Shown here one piece after another: positions 1 to 11,000 of a DNA stretch of 64,000 nucleotides (position 1 is its first letter; every line of letters starts with the position of its first letter). Under the pieces are notes generated by a model. That model searched no databases, was not told where the DNA came from, and saw only the letters and a list, made by a program, of their open reading frames with translations. The stretch is from Lysobacteraceae bacterium (GTDB lineage: Bacteria > Pseudomonadota > Gammaproteobacteria > Nitrococcales > AK92): positions 62,001 through 126,000 of the forward strand of contig JAAYIK010000035.1 in assembly GCA_012523465.1 (NCBI GenBank). The letters are read 5' to 3'. The position numbers and the translations under genes were made by a program.

Positions 1-1502
1 ACCACAAACAGCTTCACGCTCTCGCCCCGCTTCTCGTCGGGCACGCCGATGGCGGCCGATTGCAACACCGCCGGATGGTTCTGCATCAAGGCTTCGACGT
101 CCTCTGGGAAGACGCTGTAGCCGGAGCACTTGATCATTTCCTTGATCCGGCCGGTGAAGTACAGGTAGCCGTCCTCGTCCAGGTAGCCGACGTCGCCGGT
201 GTGCACCCAGCCGTCCTTCAGGGTTTCCTCAGTCGCATCGGGCCGCTTCCAGTAGCCCTTGAACACGGCCGGGTTGCGCACCACGATCTGGCCGCTCTGG
301 TTGGGGCCCAGCGGTTCGTTGGTGGTGAGATCGAGGATGCGGATCTCGTTGCCTGGCATGGGCAGGCCGCAGCTGCCCCACTTGATGCGCTCCTTGGGCA
401 TGAAGGTGTCGGAGGTATGGGTTTCGCTGAGTCCGTAGGCGGCTTCGTGCATCTGACAGCCGGTGAGCCGCTTCCAGGCCTCGGCCAGCTCTTCGGTGAC
501 CTGGATGCCGAAGCTGGTCACCATGTTCTGCCGCAGCGAGCGCAGGTCGCGCTGATCCACCCCGGGGTAATTGAGGATGGCCACGTTCATGGGGGCGATG
601 CTGTACCACATGGTGCAGCGGTATTTCTCGAAGGCCTGGATCACCGTCTCCGGATCGAAGCGGGTCAGGATGACCACCGTGCTGCGGGTGTAGACGGGCA
701 TGTAGATCCCGCTGTTCATGCCGGCGATGTGGCAGAAGGGCGCCACCGCCAGCGTAGTGTTGCCGGTTTCGATTCGGTTGGCCAGGAACGAGGCGGCAGT
801 CTTGAACAGTGAGCTGCCGTAGCTGAGCATGGCGCCCTTGGGCCGGCCCGTAGTGCCGGAGGTGAAGGTCATCAGGCCGATGTCGTGCCACAGGTCGACC
901 GGCACGGTCTCGGCAAGCGGCTCGACGCGGCGCAGGATGGCCACCAGATCCTCGCAGTCGGCCGGCTTCTCGTGCGGCGCGGCGAGTTCCTGCGGCAGCG
1001 GCAGCGTCGGCTCGTCGGGCAGGTAGTCGCTATAGGCGGTGCTGATCACGAACTCCAGGCCAGGCAGGCGGTCGCGCACCCTGGCGACGATCGGGTACAG
1101 CTCGCAGCCGACGATCACCGCCTTGGCTTCGGCATTGCCAAGCTGGTATTCGACCTCGGCCTCCTTGAACTGCGGATTCAGCGGGGTGACGATGGCGCCC
1201 ACCATCTGGATGGCGTAGTGGGCGATGATGTACTGTGGACAGTTCTGCAGGAAGATGCCGATGCGGTCGCCTTTGACCACTCCGTGCCGCTTCAGGTAAG
1301 CGGCCAGCCGGCGCACCGAGTCGCCCACCTCGCCCCAGGTGATCGCATGGCCGTAGAAGATGTAGGCGGTTTGCTCGGGCGCCTCGGCAGCGTTGTCGAG
1401 CAGATATTGGTGCATCGGCTTTTCGCCAGCGCGGTAGCTGACGGTGTGCGGGACGCCGGCCGGATAGCTGGCCAGCCATGGCTTGTCGTTGTACCTGGAC
1501 AT
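1..1502 (-). CDS. Acyl-CoA synthetase (AMP-binding), C-terminus beyond left edge
   Basis: About 500 residues are visible, reading leftward from ATG at 1502 and leaving the window without a stop. The product should activate a carboxylic acid with ATP to an acyl-adenylate and then an acyl-CoA in the cytoplasm. The adenylation signature TSGTTGRPKG is around 840-870 and the later motif GWVHTGDVGYLDEDG around 175-215, followed by TGRIKEMIKCSGY. This layout is typical of medium/long-chain fatty-acyl and aryl-CoA ligases; the exact substrate cannot be read. It follows the Dpp-like permease by 27 bp and is probably the last gene of that operon, which ties CoA activation to the imported compound. The C-terminal lysine loop is not in the window. 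Confidence 0.9.
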   Translation of the reverse strand, partial: MSRYNDKPWLASYPAGVPHTVSYRAGEKPMHQYLLDNAAEAPEQTAYIFYGHAITWGEVGDSVRRLAAYLKRHGVVKGDRIGIFLQNCPQYIIAHYAIQMVGAIVTPLNPQFKEAEVEYQLGNAEAKAVIVGCELYPIVARVRDRLPGLEFVISTAYSDYLPDEPTLPLPQELAAPHEKPADCEDLVAILRRVEPLAETVPVDLWHDIGLMTFTSGTTGRPKGAMLSYGSSLFKTAASFLANRIETGNTTLAVAPFCHIAGMNSGIYMPVYTRSTVVILTRFDPETVIQAFEKYRCTMWYSIAPMNVAILNYPGVDQRDLRSLRQNMVTSFGIQVTEELAEAWKRLTGCQMHEAAYGLSETHTSDTFMPKERIKWGSCGLPMPGNEIRILDLTTNEPLGPNQSGQIVVRNPAVFKGYWKRPDATEETLKDGWVHTGDVGYLDEDGYLYFTGRIKEMIKCSGYSVFPEDVEALMQNHPAVLQSAAIGVPDEKRGESVKLFV

Positions 1503-1529
1503 GATCGTCCTCTCCTCTTGTCTGTTCGT

Positions 1530-2405
1530 TCAGCGTCCTCTCAGGGTCGGATCTAGCGCGACCCGCAGCGACTCACCCAGGGTATTGAAGGCAATGGCCG
1601 TGAGCAGAATGGCCAGGCCTGGCACGTACATCTGCGCGGGCGCGATTTCCATGTACATGTAGCCGCGGGCGATCATCATTCCCCAGCTAACGTCGGGCGG
1701 CTGCACGCCGAGGCCGAGGAAGCTCAGGCTGGCCTCGGCCAGCAGGGCGACTGCCAGCAGCAGGGTGGCCTGGACGAGGACCGGCTGGATGGCGTTGGGC
1801 AGCACGTGCTTGAGCAGCAGCCGCGGCAGCGACGCGCCGAAGCAGCGGGCCGCGTCGACGTAGAGTTCCTGGCGCACCACCAGGGTGCGGGCTCGCACCA
1901 GCCGGGCCAGCTGGGGCGAGAACACCAGGCCGACCGCCAGCATGGCGGTGGTCAGCCCTATGCCCATGGCCCCGGTCACGGCCACGGCGAGCACGATGGC
2001 GGGGAAGGACAGCAGGGTGTCGATGCAGCGGCTGATGGCTAAGTCCACCCAGCCGCCCATGAACCCGGCGACCAGGCCAACGGGAACGCCGACCAGAACG
2101 GCGACCCCGACCGCCAGGAACGCCGCATACAGCGACGAGGCGGTGCCGTGGATCAGCCGGCTGAAGACGTCGCGACCTAGGTCGTCGGTGCCCAGCCAGT
2201 GGCGGGCGCTGGGCTCGGCCAGCATGTTGGCGTAATCCTGCTCGGTCGGCGAGTAGGGAGCGATCCAAGGCGCCAGCAGGGCGACCACGATCAGCAGCAG
2301 CAGGAAGGCCAGACTGAGGGCGCCGCGGATGTCACGCCGCAGCCAGCGGCCGAAGCGGACCACGATGGAATCCTGTTGCAGTGGAAGTAAGGTCGTCGCG
2401 CTCAT
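1530..2405 (-). CDS. Dpp/Opp-type ABC transporter permease, DppC-like
   Basis: The 291-residue protein starts with MSATTLLPLQ; its ATG overlaps the stop of the upstream permease by 4 bp (ATGA). It has an N-terminal membrane helix, then the OppC-type segment with PTEQDYANML and HWLGTDDLGRDVFSRL, which is characteristic of DppC/OppC subunits, and about five further membrane segments. The EAA-like loop is near DAARCFGASLPRLLLKHVLP. It would form the inner-membrane channel with the DppB-like partner for import of peptides, opines or other small conjugates. Reading the frame further upstream only adds translation antisense in character to the neighbour, so the overlapping ATG is the chosen start. 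Confidence 0.9.
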   Translation of the reverse strand: MSATTLLPLQQDSIVVRFGRWLRRDIRGALSLAFLLLLIVVALLAPWIAPYSPTEQDYANMLAEPSARHWLGTDDLGRDVFSRLIHGTASSLYAAFLAVGVAVLVGVPVGLVAGFMGGWVDLAISRCIDTLLSFPAIVLAVAVTGAMGIGLTTAMLAVGLVFSPQLARLVRARTLVVRQELYVDAARCFGASLPRLLLKHVLPNAIQPVLVQATLLLAVALLAEASLSFLGLGVQPPDVSWGMMIARGYMYMEIAPAQMYVPGLAILLTAIAFNTLGESLRVALDPTLRGR

Positions 2406-3361
2406 GCCTGTTCTATCCTCGGATCCAGGACGGTGTAGAGGACGTCGGTGACCAGGTTGACCACGATGACGGTAGCCACCATGGCCAGCACCGCGCCTTG
2501 CACCACTGGGAAGTCCCCTTGCAGCACGGCGTTGACGATGGCGCTGCCGATGCCGGGGATGGCGAATACCGCTTCCACCACCACCGTGGCTGCCAGCGTC
2601 TTGTTGAACAGCAGGCTGATGACGGTCAGCAGGTTGACGCCGACGTTCTTGAGGCCGTGCTTCCAGAGAATGCTGGCCGGACTCAGCCCCTTGGCGTGCA
2701 GGGTGCGCACGAACTGGGAAGACTGGATTTCCACCAGCGAGCTGCGCAGCTGGCGCGAGACTTCGGCAATGCCGTTGGTGCAGAGCGCCAGGGCCGGTAG
2801 GGTGGCGTACCAGAGTGCGGTGCCGAGGCCATCGCCAGGCGAGGCAAAGCCGGTGGCCGGGAACAGGTTGAGTCCCAGCGCCAGCCACAGCGCCAGGATC
2901 ATGCCGAACCAGAAATTGGGTACTGTCACGCCCAGCGAGGCGATGCTCATGATGCCGCTGTCCAGCAGCGAACCGGGGCGGGAGGCGGCCAGTATGCCGA
3001 GCGGCACTCCGATGACCACCGACAGCACGATGGCATAGGCCACGATCAGGAGGGTGGTCGGGTAGGTGCGGGCGATGGTCTCCGCCACCGGCTCGCGGGT
3101 CAGCAGCGAGACTCCCAGATCGCCTTGCACGGCGTTCCAAAGCCAGCTGCCGTACTGCACCAGGAAGGGTTGGTTGAGTCCGTAGAGCTCGCGGATCTCG
3201 GCGATGCGTTCGTCGCTGGCGTTCTCGCCGGCCAGGGTGACCGCGATGTCGCCGGGGATGAGCTGCATCAGGGAGTACACCACGAACGTTGCCAGCACCG
3301 CGATGGGCAGCGCCTGCAGCAGGCGGCTGGCGATCATTCCCAGTTTCTTGCGTGTGAGCAT
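2402..3361 (-). CDS. Dpp/Opp-type ABC transporter permease, DppB-like
   Basis: This 319-residue permease begins MLTRKKLGMIASRLLQ with the first helix at about residues 8-30, the usual DppB architecture. The periplasmic segment ENASDERIAEIRELYGLNQPF is the DppB/OppB-type region after helix 1, and the cytoplasmic EAA-like loop includes FVRTLHAKGLSPASILWKHG. Six membrane segments are expected. It overlaps dppC by 4 bp and lies about 80 bp after the substrate-binding protein gene. It is intact, so the membrane part of the transporter is complete even though the binding-protein gene is frameshifted. Confidence 0.9.
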   Translation of the reverse strand: MLTRKKLGMIASRLLQALPIAVLATFVVYSLMQLIPGDIAVTLAGENASDERIAEIRELYGLNQPFLVQYGSWLWNAVQGDLGVSLLTREPVAETIARTYPTTLLIVAYAIVLSVVIGVPLGILAASRPGSLLDSGIMSIASLGVTVPNFWFGMILALWLALGLNLFPATGFASPGDGLGTALWYATLPALALCTNGIAEVSRQLRSSLVEIQSSQFVRTLHAKGLSPASILWKHGLKNVGVNLLTVISLLFNKTLAATVVVEAVFAIPGIGSAIVNAVLQGDFPVVQGAVLAMVATVIVVNLVTDVLYTVLDPRIEQA

Positions 3362-3443
3362 GTCACAGCCTTGCAGCGCGTTCGGTTAGAAGGCCCGCGG
3401 CAGCGGCGCCGGCCGCCACCACGGGAAAGGGGAGGTAACGGGA

Positions 3444-5020
3444 TCAAGTGTCCTGGAGGCTGCCGTCCTCGAATTTGGGTTTGCCCAGCAGGTTGCTGCG
3501 CATGTTCTCGACCCTGGCGGAGGCCGCCGAGACCTCGTTGCGGAACGCCAGCGGCACCACCAGCGCGTTTTCCATGACGATGCGCTGTACCACCGACAGC
3601 GCTTGGCGCCGCTCCTCGATGTCGGTGGTGCTGCGGGAGCGCAGCAGGGCTTCCAGAAAGCCTGGTGGTGGCGGTACCCGGCCGGCGTTGAAGTAGGCGT
3701 CCTCCAGGTACATCAGCGCATAGGTCTGGCTGGGATCGGGGCGGCCGGTGAAGGCCGAGAGCAGGAAATCGCCACCCTTTTCCGGACCGAAATAGGTGGC
3801 CGACATCTCCGGGATGGTGCCGGTGCGGAAGCGGCCGCGGATGCCCACCTGGGCGAACTGCTCGAGCAGGAATTCCTGCCGCTGCACTGAGCCTTGGTCG
3901 GAATAGCCGCGCATGTCCAGCTCTACGCCGTTGGAAAAACCGGCTTCCTTGAGCAGGGCGCGGGCACGGTCGGGGTCGTAGGGGTAAAGCTTGGCGACCT
4001 CCTCGTCGTAGGCCCAGTGCGAGCGGGGCAGGTTCATGTAGGCCGGTTCGCCGGCGCCGGCCATGGTGGCCTTGACGAAGGCCTCGCGATCGATGGCGAA
4101 GTTCAGCGCCTGGCGCACCCGCACGTCCTGCAGCGGACCGCGCGACATATTCAGGTAAAGTTGGTAGCAGTAGATGGTCGGACCGGTCACCAGCTGCAGC
4201 TGGCGAGAACGCTCGATCAGCGGGATCTGGCGCCCGTCGAGATGGTAGGCCACGTCGGCTTGGCCGGAGATCACCGAGCGCAGGCGGGTGGCGCTGTCGG
4301 TGATGATGCGGAATTCAATGCCGTCGACCAGCGGTCGGTTGGGTTTCCAGTAGTGCTCGTTCCTGGTCAGCACGACCTTCTCGCCGTCGGACCAGTCAAC
4401 GAAGCGCATCGGTCCCGTCCCGACCGGGCTGCGGTCGTGGCGCTCGCCGAGCTCCTGGAGCGCCTTCGGCGAGGCCATCATGCCGGCGCGGTCGGAGAGA
4501 ATCAGCACCAGCACGGTGTCAGGCTCCTTGAGCTTGAGCGTGACCTCCAGCGGCCCGGTCACTGCCACCGATTCCACGCTGGCCAGCTCGGTGCGAATGT
4601 TGGAGCGGGGATCGCGCAGGTTGCGCTCCAGGTTGAATTTGACCGCTTCGGCATCGAAGGGCGTGCCGTCGTGGAAGCGCACGTTCTCCTGCAGGGTCAG
4701 CACCAGTGTTCGGGGATCTGGATAATGCCAGGCCTTGGCCAAACCTGGCCTGGGCGCCAGCGTGGCATAGTCCCATTCGACCAGGGTGTCGAAGATCGGG
4801 TAGAGGAACACGTGGTCGGTGCCGGCGCCGCCGGTGGCCGGATCAGGCTGGACGGGTCGGCCGGTGCGCCGACAATCAGGGTGCCGCGGCGCCGGGCTAT
4901 TAGCTGGCCGGGGAAGCCCAGCATCCCGGCGGCGGCAGTGCTGCCGATCAGGCCCAGGAAATTGCGCCGGCTGATGGCGAAGCCATTGGCGGTCAACCGC
5001 GGGTTCGGTTTCTCATTCAT
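3444..5020 (-). pseudogene. Dpp-like substrate-binding protein, single-base frameshift
   Basis: This is a family 5 extracellular solute-binding protein. The N-terminus has a twin-arginine-type signal (AISRRNFLGLIGSTAAAG) and reads in frame to about residue 57 (GAPADPSSL). The remaining ~455 residues (FLYPIFDTLVEWDYATLAPR onward) lie in another frame. Restoring one G (one C on the + strand) near 4844-4845 gives SSLDPATGGAGTDHVFLYP and a 525-residue protein of normal family length. Start 5020 overlaps the upstream ATPase stop by 4 bp. Without repair the exported protein is lost, so the transporter would be inactive or would borrow another binding protein. A base-calling error is a serious alternative to true decay. 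Confidence 0.8.
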
Positions 5021-6077
5021 GTTCTCTCCTCCGCATTGGCGGTCGTGGTCATCGCGTGGTCTGTCTCGAGCACGGCTCCTGCGGGAGTTGCGAAGTGGCA
5101 GGCGACCCAGTGGCCGGGCGTCAGCTCACGCCAGGCCGGCGCCTGCTCGGCGCACTGCGGCCGGGCCGCCGGGCAGCGGGTGCGGAAGCGGCAGCCTGAC
5201 GGCGGCGCCAACGGGCTGGGGATTTCGCCGGCCAGCTGGATGCGGCGCTTCTCGGTGCGCATGTCGCTGGGTAGCGGCTGGGGCTCGGCCGACAGCAGCG
5301 CTGCCGTGTAGGGATGCAGGGGACGGCTGGTGACGGCCGCGGTCGGTCCCAGCTCCATCAGCTGACCCAGGTACATCACGGCCACCCGATCGCTGATGTG
5401 GCTGACCACGGAAATGTCGTGGGTGATGAAGGCGTAGGTGATGCCGAACTCCTGCTGCAGCTCGGCGAACAGGTTCAGGATGGCACCGCGGATGGACACG
5501 TCCAGCGCCGCCACCACCTCGTCACAGACGATGAACTTCGGCCGCAGGGTCAGCACCCGGGCGATGTTGACCCGCTGTTTCTGCCCGCCGGAAAGCTGGT
5601 GCGGGTAGCGTTCGGCCAGCTGCGGCCCCAGCCCGGCCCGCTCCAGGGCCTCCAGTGCGGCGCGGCGGCGGCTCGCCGGCGTGCCTTCCCGCATGATCTC
5701 CAGCGGTTCCTGCACGCTTTGCAGGATGGTCATGCGCGGGTTCAGCGCCGCATGCGGATCCTGGAAGATGATCTGGTAGTCCCGCCGCAGCTGGCGCAGC
5801 CGCCGTCGCGGCAGGCTGCGCAAGTCCTCGCCGCCGTAGCGAATGCGGCCTGCAGTCGGTGGCACCAGTCCGACCAGGGCACGCCCCAGGGTGGTCTTGC
5901 CGGAACCGGACTCGCCGATGATGCCGAAGGTCTCGCCAGGCAGGATGGCGAAGCTGACGCCATCCACCGCCTTCACGGTCTGCCGATCGCGGGTGGCGAA
6001 GTGGATGCGCAGATCTTCGACACTGACCAGTGGCGCGGCGGACGCCGTCACTTGTGCTGCAATCTGCTGGACCGACA

Positions 6078-6078
<1 letters not shown>
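5017..6078 (-). CDS. Dpp/Opp-type ABC transporter ATPase, DppF-like
   Basis: The 353-residue ATPase has Walker A GESGSGKTT, Q-loop IIFQDPHAALNPR, ABC signature LSGGQKQR, a Walker B region FIVCDEVVAALD, H-loop FITHDISVV, and the C-terminal oligopeptide-transporter extension with cysteines (GCRFRTRCPAARPQC). It would pair with the DppD-like subunit to energise import. The segment after the catalytic Glu is VVAALD rather than the usual PVSALD or PTSALD; the Glu and the D-loop are kept, so activity is still plausible. Its ATG shares one base with the stop of the upstream ATPase gene. Confidence 0.9.
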
Positions 6079-7138
<1,060 letters not shown>

Positions 7139-7142
<4 letters not shown>

Positions 7143-7843
7143 GACTCCTCGTTGGATTGCTCCTTCTTGGGCGGCTTGATTTCGCGCAGCGGCAGGTCGA
7201 TCTGCGGATAGCGGTCGGTGCCGTAGGCCTGGCGAATCGTCAGCCGCACGGCGTTGTAGTGCTCGATCAGCTTGTTCAGCCCGCTGAAGCGGGTCAGGTG
7301 CGGGCCGAAATGCCAGATCGGCGTGATCAGCAGAACGATGGCGCGGGCCGGGGTGTTCGGCCGCAGCTCGCCGGCTTCGATGGCGGCGTAAACGGCGTGA
7401 GCGACACCGGCCTCGAATCGGCGCGACATGTCGGCCATGCCGGCCAGCAGCTCGGGCGTGAGTAGATGGTCGTCGGCGGCGCGGGCGCGCGCCGACAGGC
7501 TCCAGGGCACGTTGCCACGTGGATCGTCGTTGAACTCGTAGAAGCGGCGGCAGGCATCCTCTTGGGTGAGGCGAATGCGCTCGTCCAGGGTGCGCCCCGG
7601 GGTTAGCCAAATTTCGTCGTTGATGGCAATGACCGACTCGAAGGTTTCCCGGAAAACCTCGGTGATGAGATCGATCTTGTTGCCGAAGTGGTAATGCACG
7701 TTGGCCCGGGTGGTGCCGGCCAGGGCGGCGATGTCGCCATAGGTCACTTCACTCAGACCGCGGCGGATGAACTGCTCGCGTGCGATCTGCTTGATCCGCT
7801 CCCGCATGGACAGGGCCTGCGGCTTTTGTGACGTCTTGCTCAA
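7139..7843 (-). CDS. TetR/AcrR-family transcriptional regulator, first gene of the operon
   Basis: The 234-residue protein has an N-terminal TetR helix-turn-helix (RERIKQIAREQFIRRGLSEVTYGDIAALAGTTRANVHYHF split over residues 14-53) and a divergent ligand-binding domain. It heads the leftward dpp/ligase operon and lies back-to-back with the single-chain carboxylase gene. A perfect inverted repeat lies in the intergenic DNA (7912-7975). By analogy with TetR regulators of acyl-CoA and aromatic-acid genes, an acyl-CoA or the imported compound could be the inducer; that is inference. Autoregulation together with control of the carboxylase is the simplest arrangement. Confidence 0.88.
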
Positions 7844-7911
7844 GGCGAATTCTCTTCGAAATCAGATGCTTGTTTAATTCGCGCAGGCCAGGGGAAGTGG
7901 TCTCGTTGCGA

Positions 7912-7975
7912 AAATCCTGACTTGCACGTAAGTTAAAAGCTAGAGCATTCCTGACTGATGTGCAAGTCAGGATTT
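7912..7975. promoter_or_regulatory. Perfect 16-bp inverted repeat between divergent tetR operon and carboxylase gene
   Basis: The arm at 7912-7927 (AAATCCTGACTTGCAC) is exactly complementary in reverse to 7960-7975, with a 32-bp spacer. Each arm also sits in a smaller local symmetry: ACTTGCACGTAAGT at about 7920-7933, and CCTGACT/AGTCAGG at 7950-7971. That suggests two palindromic operators sharing the half-site CTTGCAC. It lies 69 bp from the tetR start and 61 bp from the carboxylase start, well placed to control both. Binding by the adjacent TetR protein is inferred. Confidence 0.6.
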
Positions 7976-8036
7976 GGCAGCGCCCGCCATCGGCGCTGCC
8001 TGCCGAACATCCACTCGAGAGCAAGAACGGGACGCC

Positions 8037-11000
8037 ATGACCATCAATAAGCTGCTGATCGCCAATCGAGGAGAAATCGCGGTGCGCATCGCCCGCGCCG
8101 CGGCCGAGCTGGGCATCGCCACGGTGGCGGTGTATCCGGCCGACGACGCGCAATCGCTGCATACCCGGGTTTGCGATCAGGCCCGGCAGATACCGGGGGG
8201 CGGTGCCGCGGCATACCTCGATGGCGAGCAGCTGCTGGCGGTAGCGCGGGAGACCGGCTGCGACGCGGTCCACCCCGGCTACGGCTTCTTGAGCGAAAGC
8301 CAGGCCTTTGCCGCAGCCTGCGAACAGGCCGGGCTGGTCTTCGTGGGGCCCACCCCGGAGGTGCTCGGGCTGCTCGGCGACAAGGCTCGGGCCAGGCAGC
8401 TGGCGCAGCAGCAGGACGTGCCGGTGCTGCCTGGCATAAGCCGCCCGGTCGGCCTGGAAGAGGCCGAGGCCTTCCTGGCCGAGCTCGGCGAGGGAGCGGC
8501 CATGGTGATCAAGGCGGTGGCCGGCGGCGGCGGACGCGGCATGCGCATCGTGCGCCGTCGCGAGGAGCTGGCCGATGCCTTCAAGCGTTGCCAGGCAGAG
8601 GCGCAGGCAGCGTTCGGCAATGGCGCCCTCTACGTCGAGCGCTGCGTCACGCGCGCGCGCCACATCGAGGTGCAAATCGTGGGGGACGGCAGCGGTGCGG
8701 TGAGCCATCTGTGGGAGCGTGAGTGCAGCCTGCAGCGGCGCAACCAGAAGCTGGTCGAGATTGCCCCCAGCCCCACGCTGGCGCCGGCGCTGCGCGAGCG
8801 CATCATCGCTGCCGCGCTGCGGCTGGCGGCGGCGGTGAAATACCGCAACCTGGGCACCTTTGAGTTCCTGGTGGACGAGGAGCGAGGCGAGTTCTTCTTC
8901 ATCGAGGCCAACGCCCGCCTGCAGGTCGAGCACACTGTCACCGAGGAGGTGACCGGGATCGACCTGGTGCAGACCCAGCTGCAGCTGGCCGGCGGAGCAA
9001 CGCTGGCGACGCTGGGACTGACCCAGGAGCAGGTTCCGGCGCCGCAGGGCTATGCCATGCAGCTGCGGGTCAACATGGAAACCATGGACAGTGTCGGCAA
9101 CACGCGCCCGGCCGGCGGGGTCTTGAGCGTGTTCGAGCCGCCAACCGGCCCCGGCATCCGAGTCGACAGCTTCGGCTACGGCGGCTATCGCACCAGCCCG
9201 CATTACGACTCCCTGCTCGCCAAGCTGATCGTGCATGGGCGCGGCTTCGCTGCCGTGGGCGAACGGGCCTATCGAGCGCTGTGCCAGTTCCGCATCGACG
9301 GCGTAGCCACCAACGTCGGTTTCCTGCAGAACTTGCTGCGGCGCGAGGAAGTGCGCGCCAATGCCGTCTATACCCGCTTCATCGATGACCACATGGCCGC
9401 GCTGGCTGCGGTGGATCCGCGGGCGCACCCGCGGCATTACTTCGACGCCGAGCCGCAGGCGGCCGAGGCCGCGGCGCCGCAGCCGGAAGCGCCGCCCGGC
9501 GCCGCCGCGGCCTGCGCCCCCATGCAGGGCGTGCTGGTCGAGATCTGCGTGGCCGCGGGCGAGGCGGTGCGCGAGGGACAGCTCATCGCCGTCATCGAGG
9601 CGATGAAGATGCAGCACGAGGTCATGGCGCCTGCCAGCGGCACGGTGCTGCAGGTCCTGGCCGAGCCTGGCGCCATGGTGTCCCCGTCTCAGCCGCTGCT
9701 GTTCATCGAGCCGGGCGAGCCGGGTCAGGCGACGGAGGACGAAGGCGGGGAAATCGATCTCGATGCGATCCGGCCGGATCTGGCCGAGGTGCTGGAGCGC
9801 ATCGCGCTGGGACAGGACGCGGCACGGCCGGAAGCCGTGGCGCGCCGGCACAAGGCCGGCCAGCGCACTGCCCGCGAGAACATCGCCGCCATCTGCGATC
9901 CTGGCAGCTTCATCGAGTACGGTGCGCTCACCTTCGCCGCCCAGCGCCGCCGGCGCAGCGTCGAGGACCTGATTCGCAACACCCCGGCCGATGGCCTGGT
10001 GGCCGGCATCGGCCTGGTCAACAGCGACTTGTTCGACGAGCACAAGGCGCGCTGCGCGGTGCTGGCCTACGACTACACCGTGCTGGCCGGCACCCAGGGT
10101 ACCATGAACCACAAGAAGACCGACCGCCTGCTGCAGGTGGCGGAAGAACAGGCGCTGCCGGTGATCTTCTTCACCGAAGGCGGCGGCGGCCGGCCGGGCG
10201 ACACCGACAATGCCACTAAGGTAGCCGGCCTGGACGTGCCCAGCTTCCTCCAGTACGCCCGCCTGTCAGGGCTGGCGCCGCGCATCGCCATCGCCTCCGG
10301 CCGCTGCTTCGCCGGCAACGCGGTGTTCGCTGGCAGCAGCGACATCTTGATCGCGACCGAGAATTCCACCATTGGCATGGCCGGCCCGGCCATGATCGAG
10401 GGCGGCGGCCTGGGCGTGTATGCGCCGGAGGAAGTCGGCCCTGCCAGCGTGCAGGCGGCCAATGGCGTCATCGACTGCCTGGTCCGGGATGAGGAGACGG
10501 CGGCGGCGCTAGCGCGCAAGTTGCTGGCCTACTTCCAGGGGCCGGTGTCGGAATGGAGCTGCGCCGACCAGCGCTTGCTGCGGCACAGCGTTCCCGAGAA
10601 CCGCCTGCGCGCCTATGACGTGCGCAAGCTGATCGATATCCTCGCCGACACGGGCTCGGTGGTGGAGCTGCGGCCTCGGTTCGCGCCCGGCATGATCACC
10701 GCCTTCATCCGCATCGAAGGCCGACCCCTGGGCCTGATCGCCAACAATCCGCAGCATTTGGGCGGCGCCATCGACGCCGATGGCGCCGACAAGGCGGCGC
10801 GTTTCATGCAGCTGTGCGACGCCTTCGATCTGCCCATCCTGAGCCTTTGTGACACGCCGGGCTTCATGGTCGGTCCGGAGGCGGAGAAGAGCGCGCTGGT
10901 GCGCCACACCAGCCGCATGTTCGTTACTGCCGCCAGTCTTGGCGTGCCGTTCTTCACCGTGGTGCTGCGCAAGGGGTATGGCTTGGGCGCCATGGGCATG

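Noticed and set aside
3894..5333. A 479-codon open frame on the plus strand opposite the binding-protein gene
   Set aside because: It runs antisense to two recognised genes with low-complexity composition and no domain.
7749..10112. A 787-codon open frame on the minus strand opposite the acyl-CoA carboxylase gene
   Set aside because: It is antisense to a strongly conserved coding sequence, rich in His/Arg/Gln/Gly, has no ribosome site and no recognisable domain; it is a by-product of high GC content.
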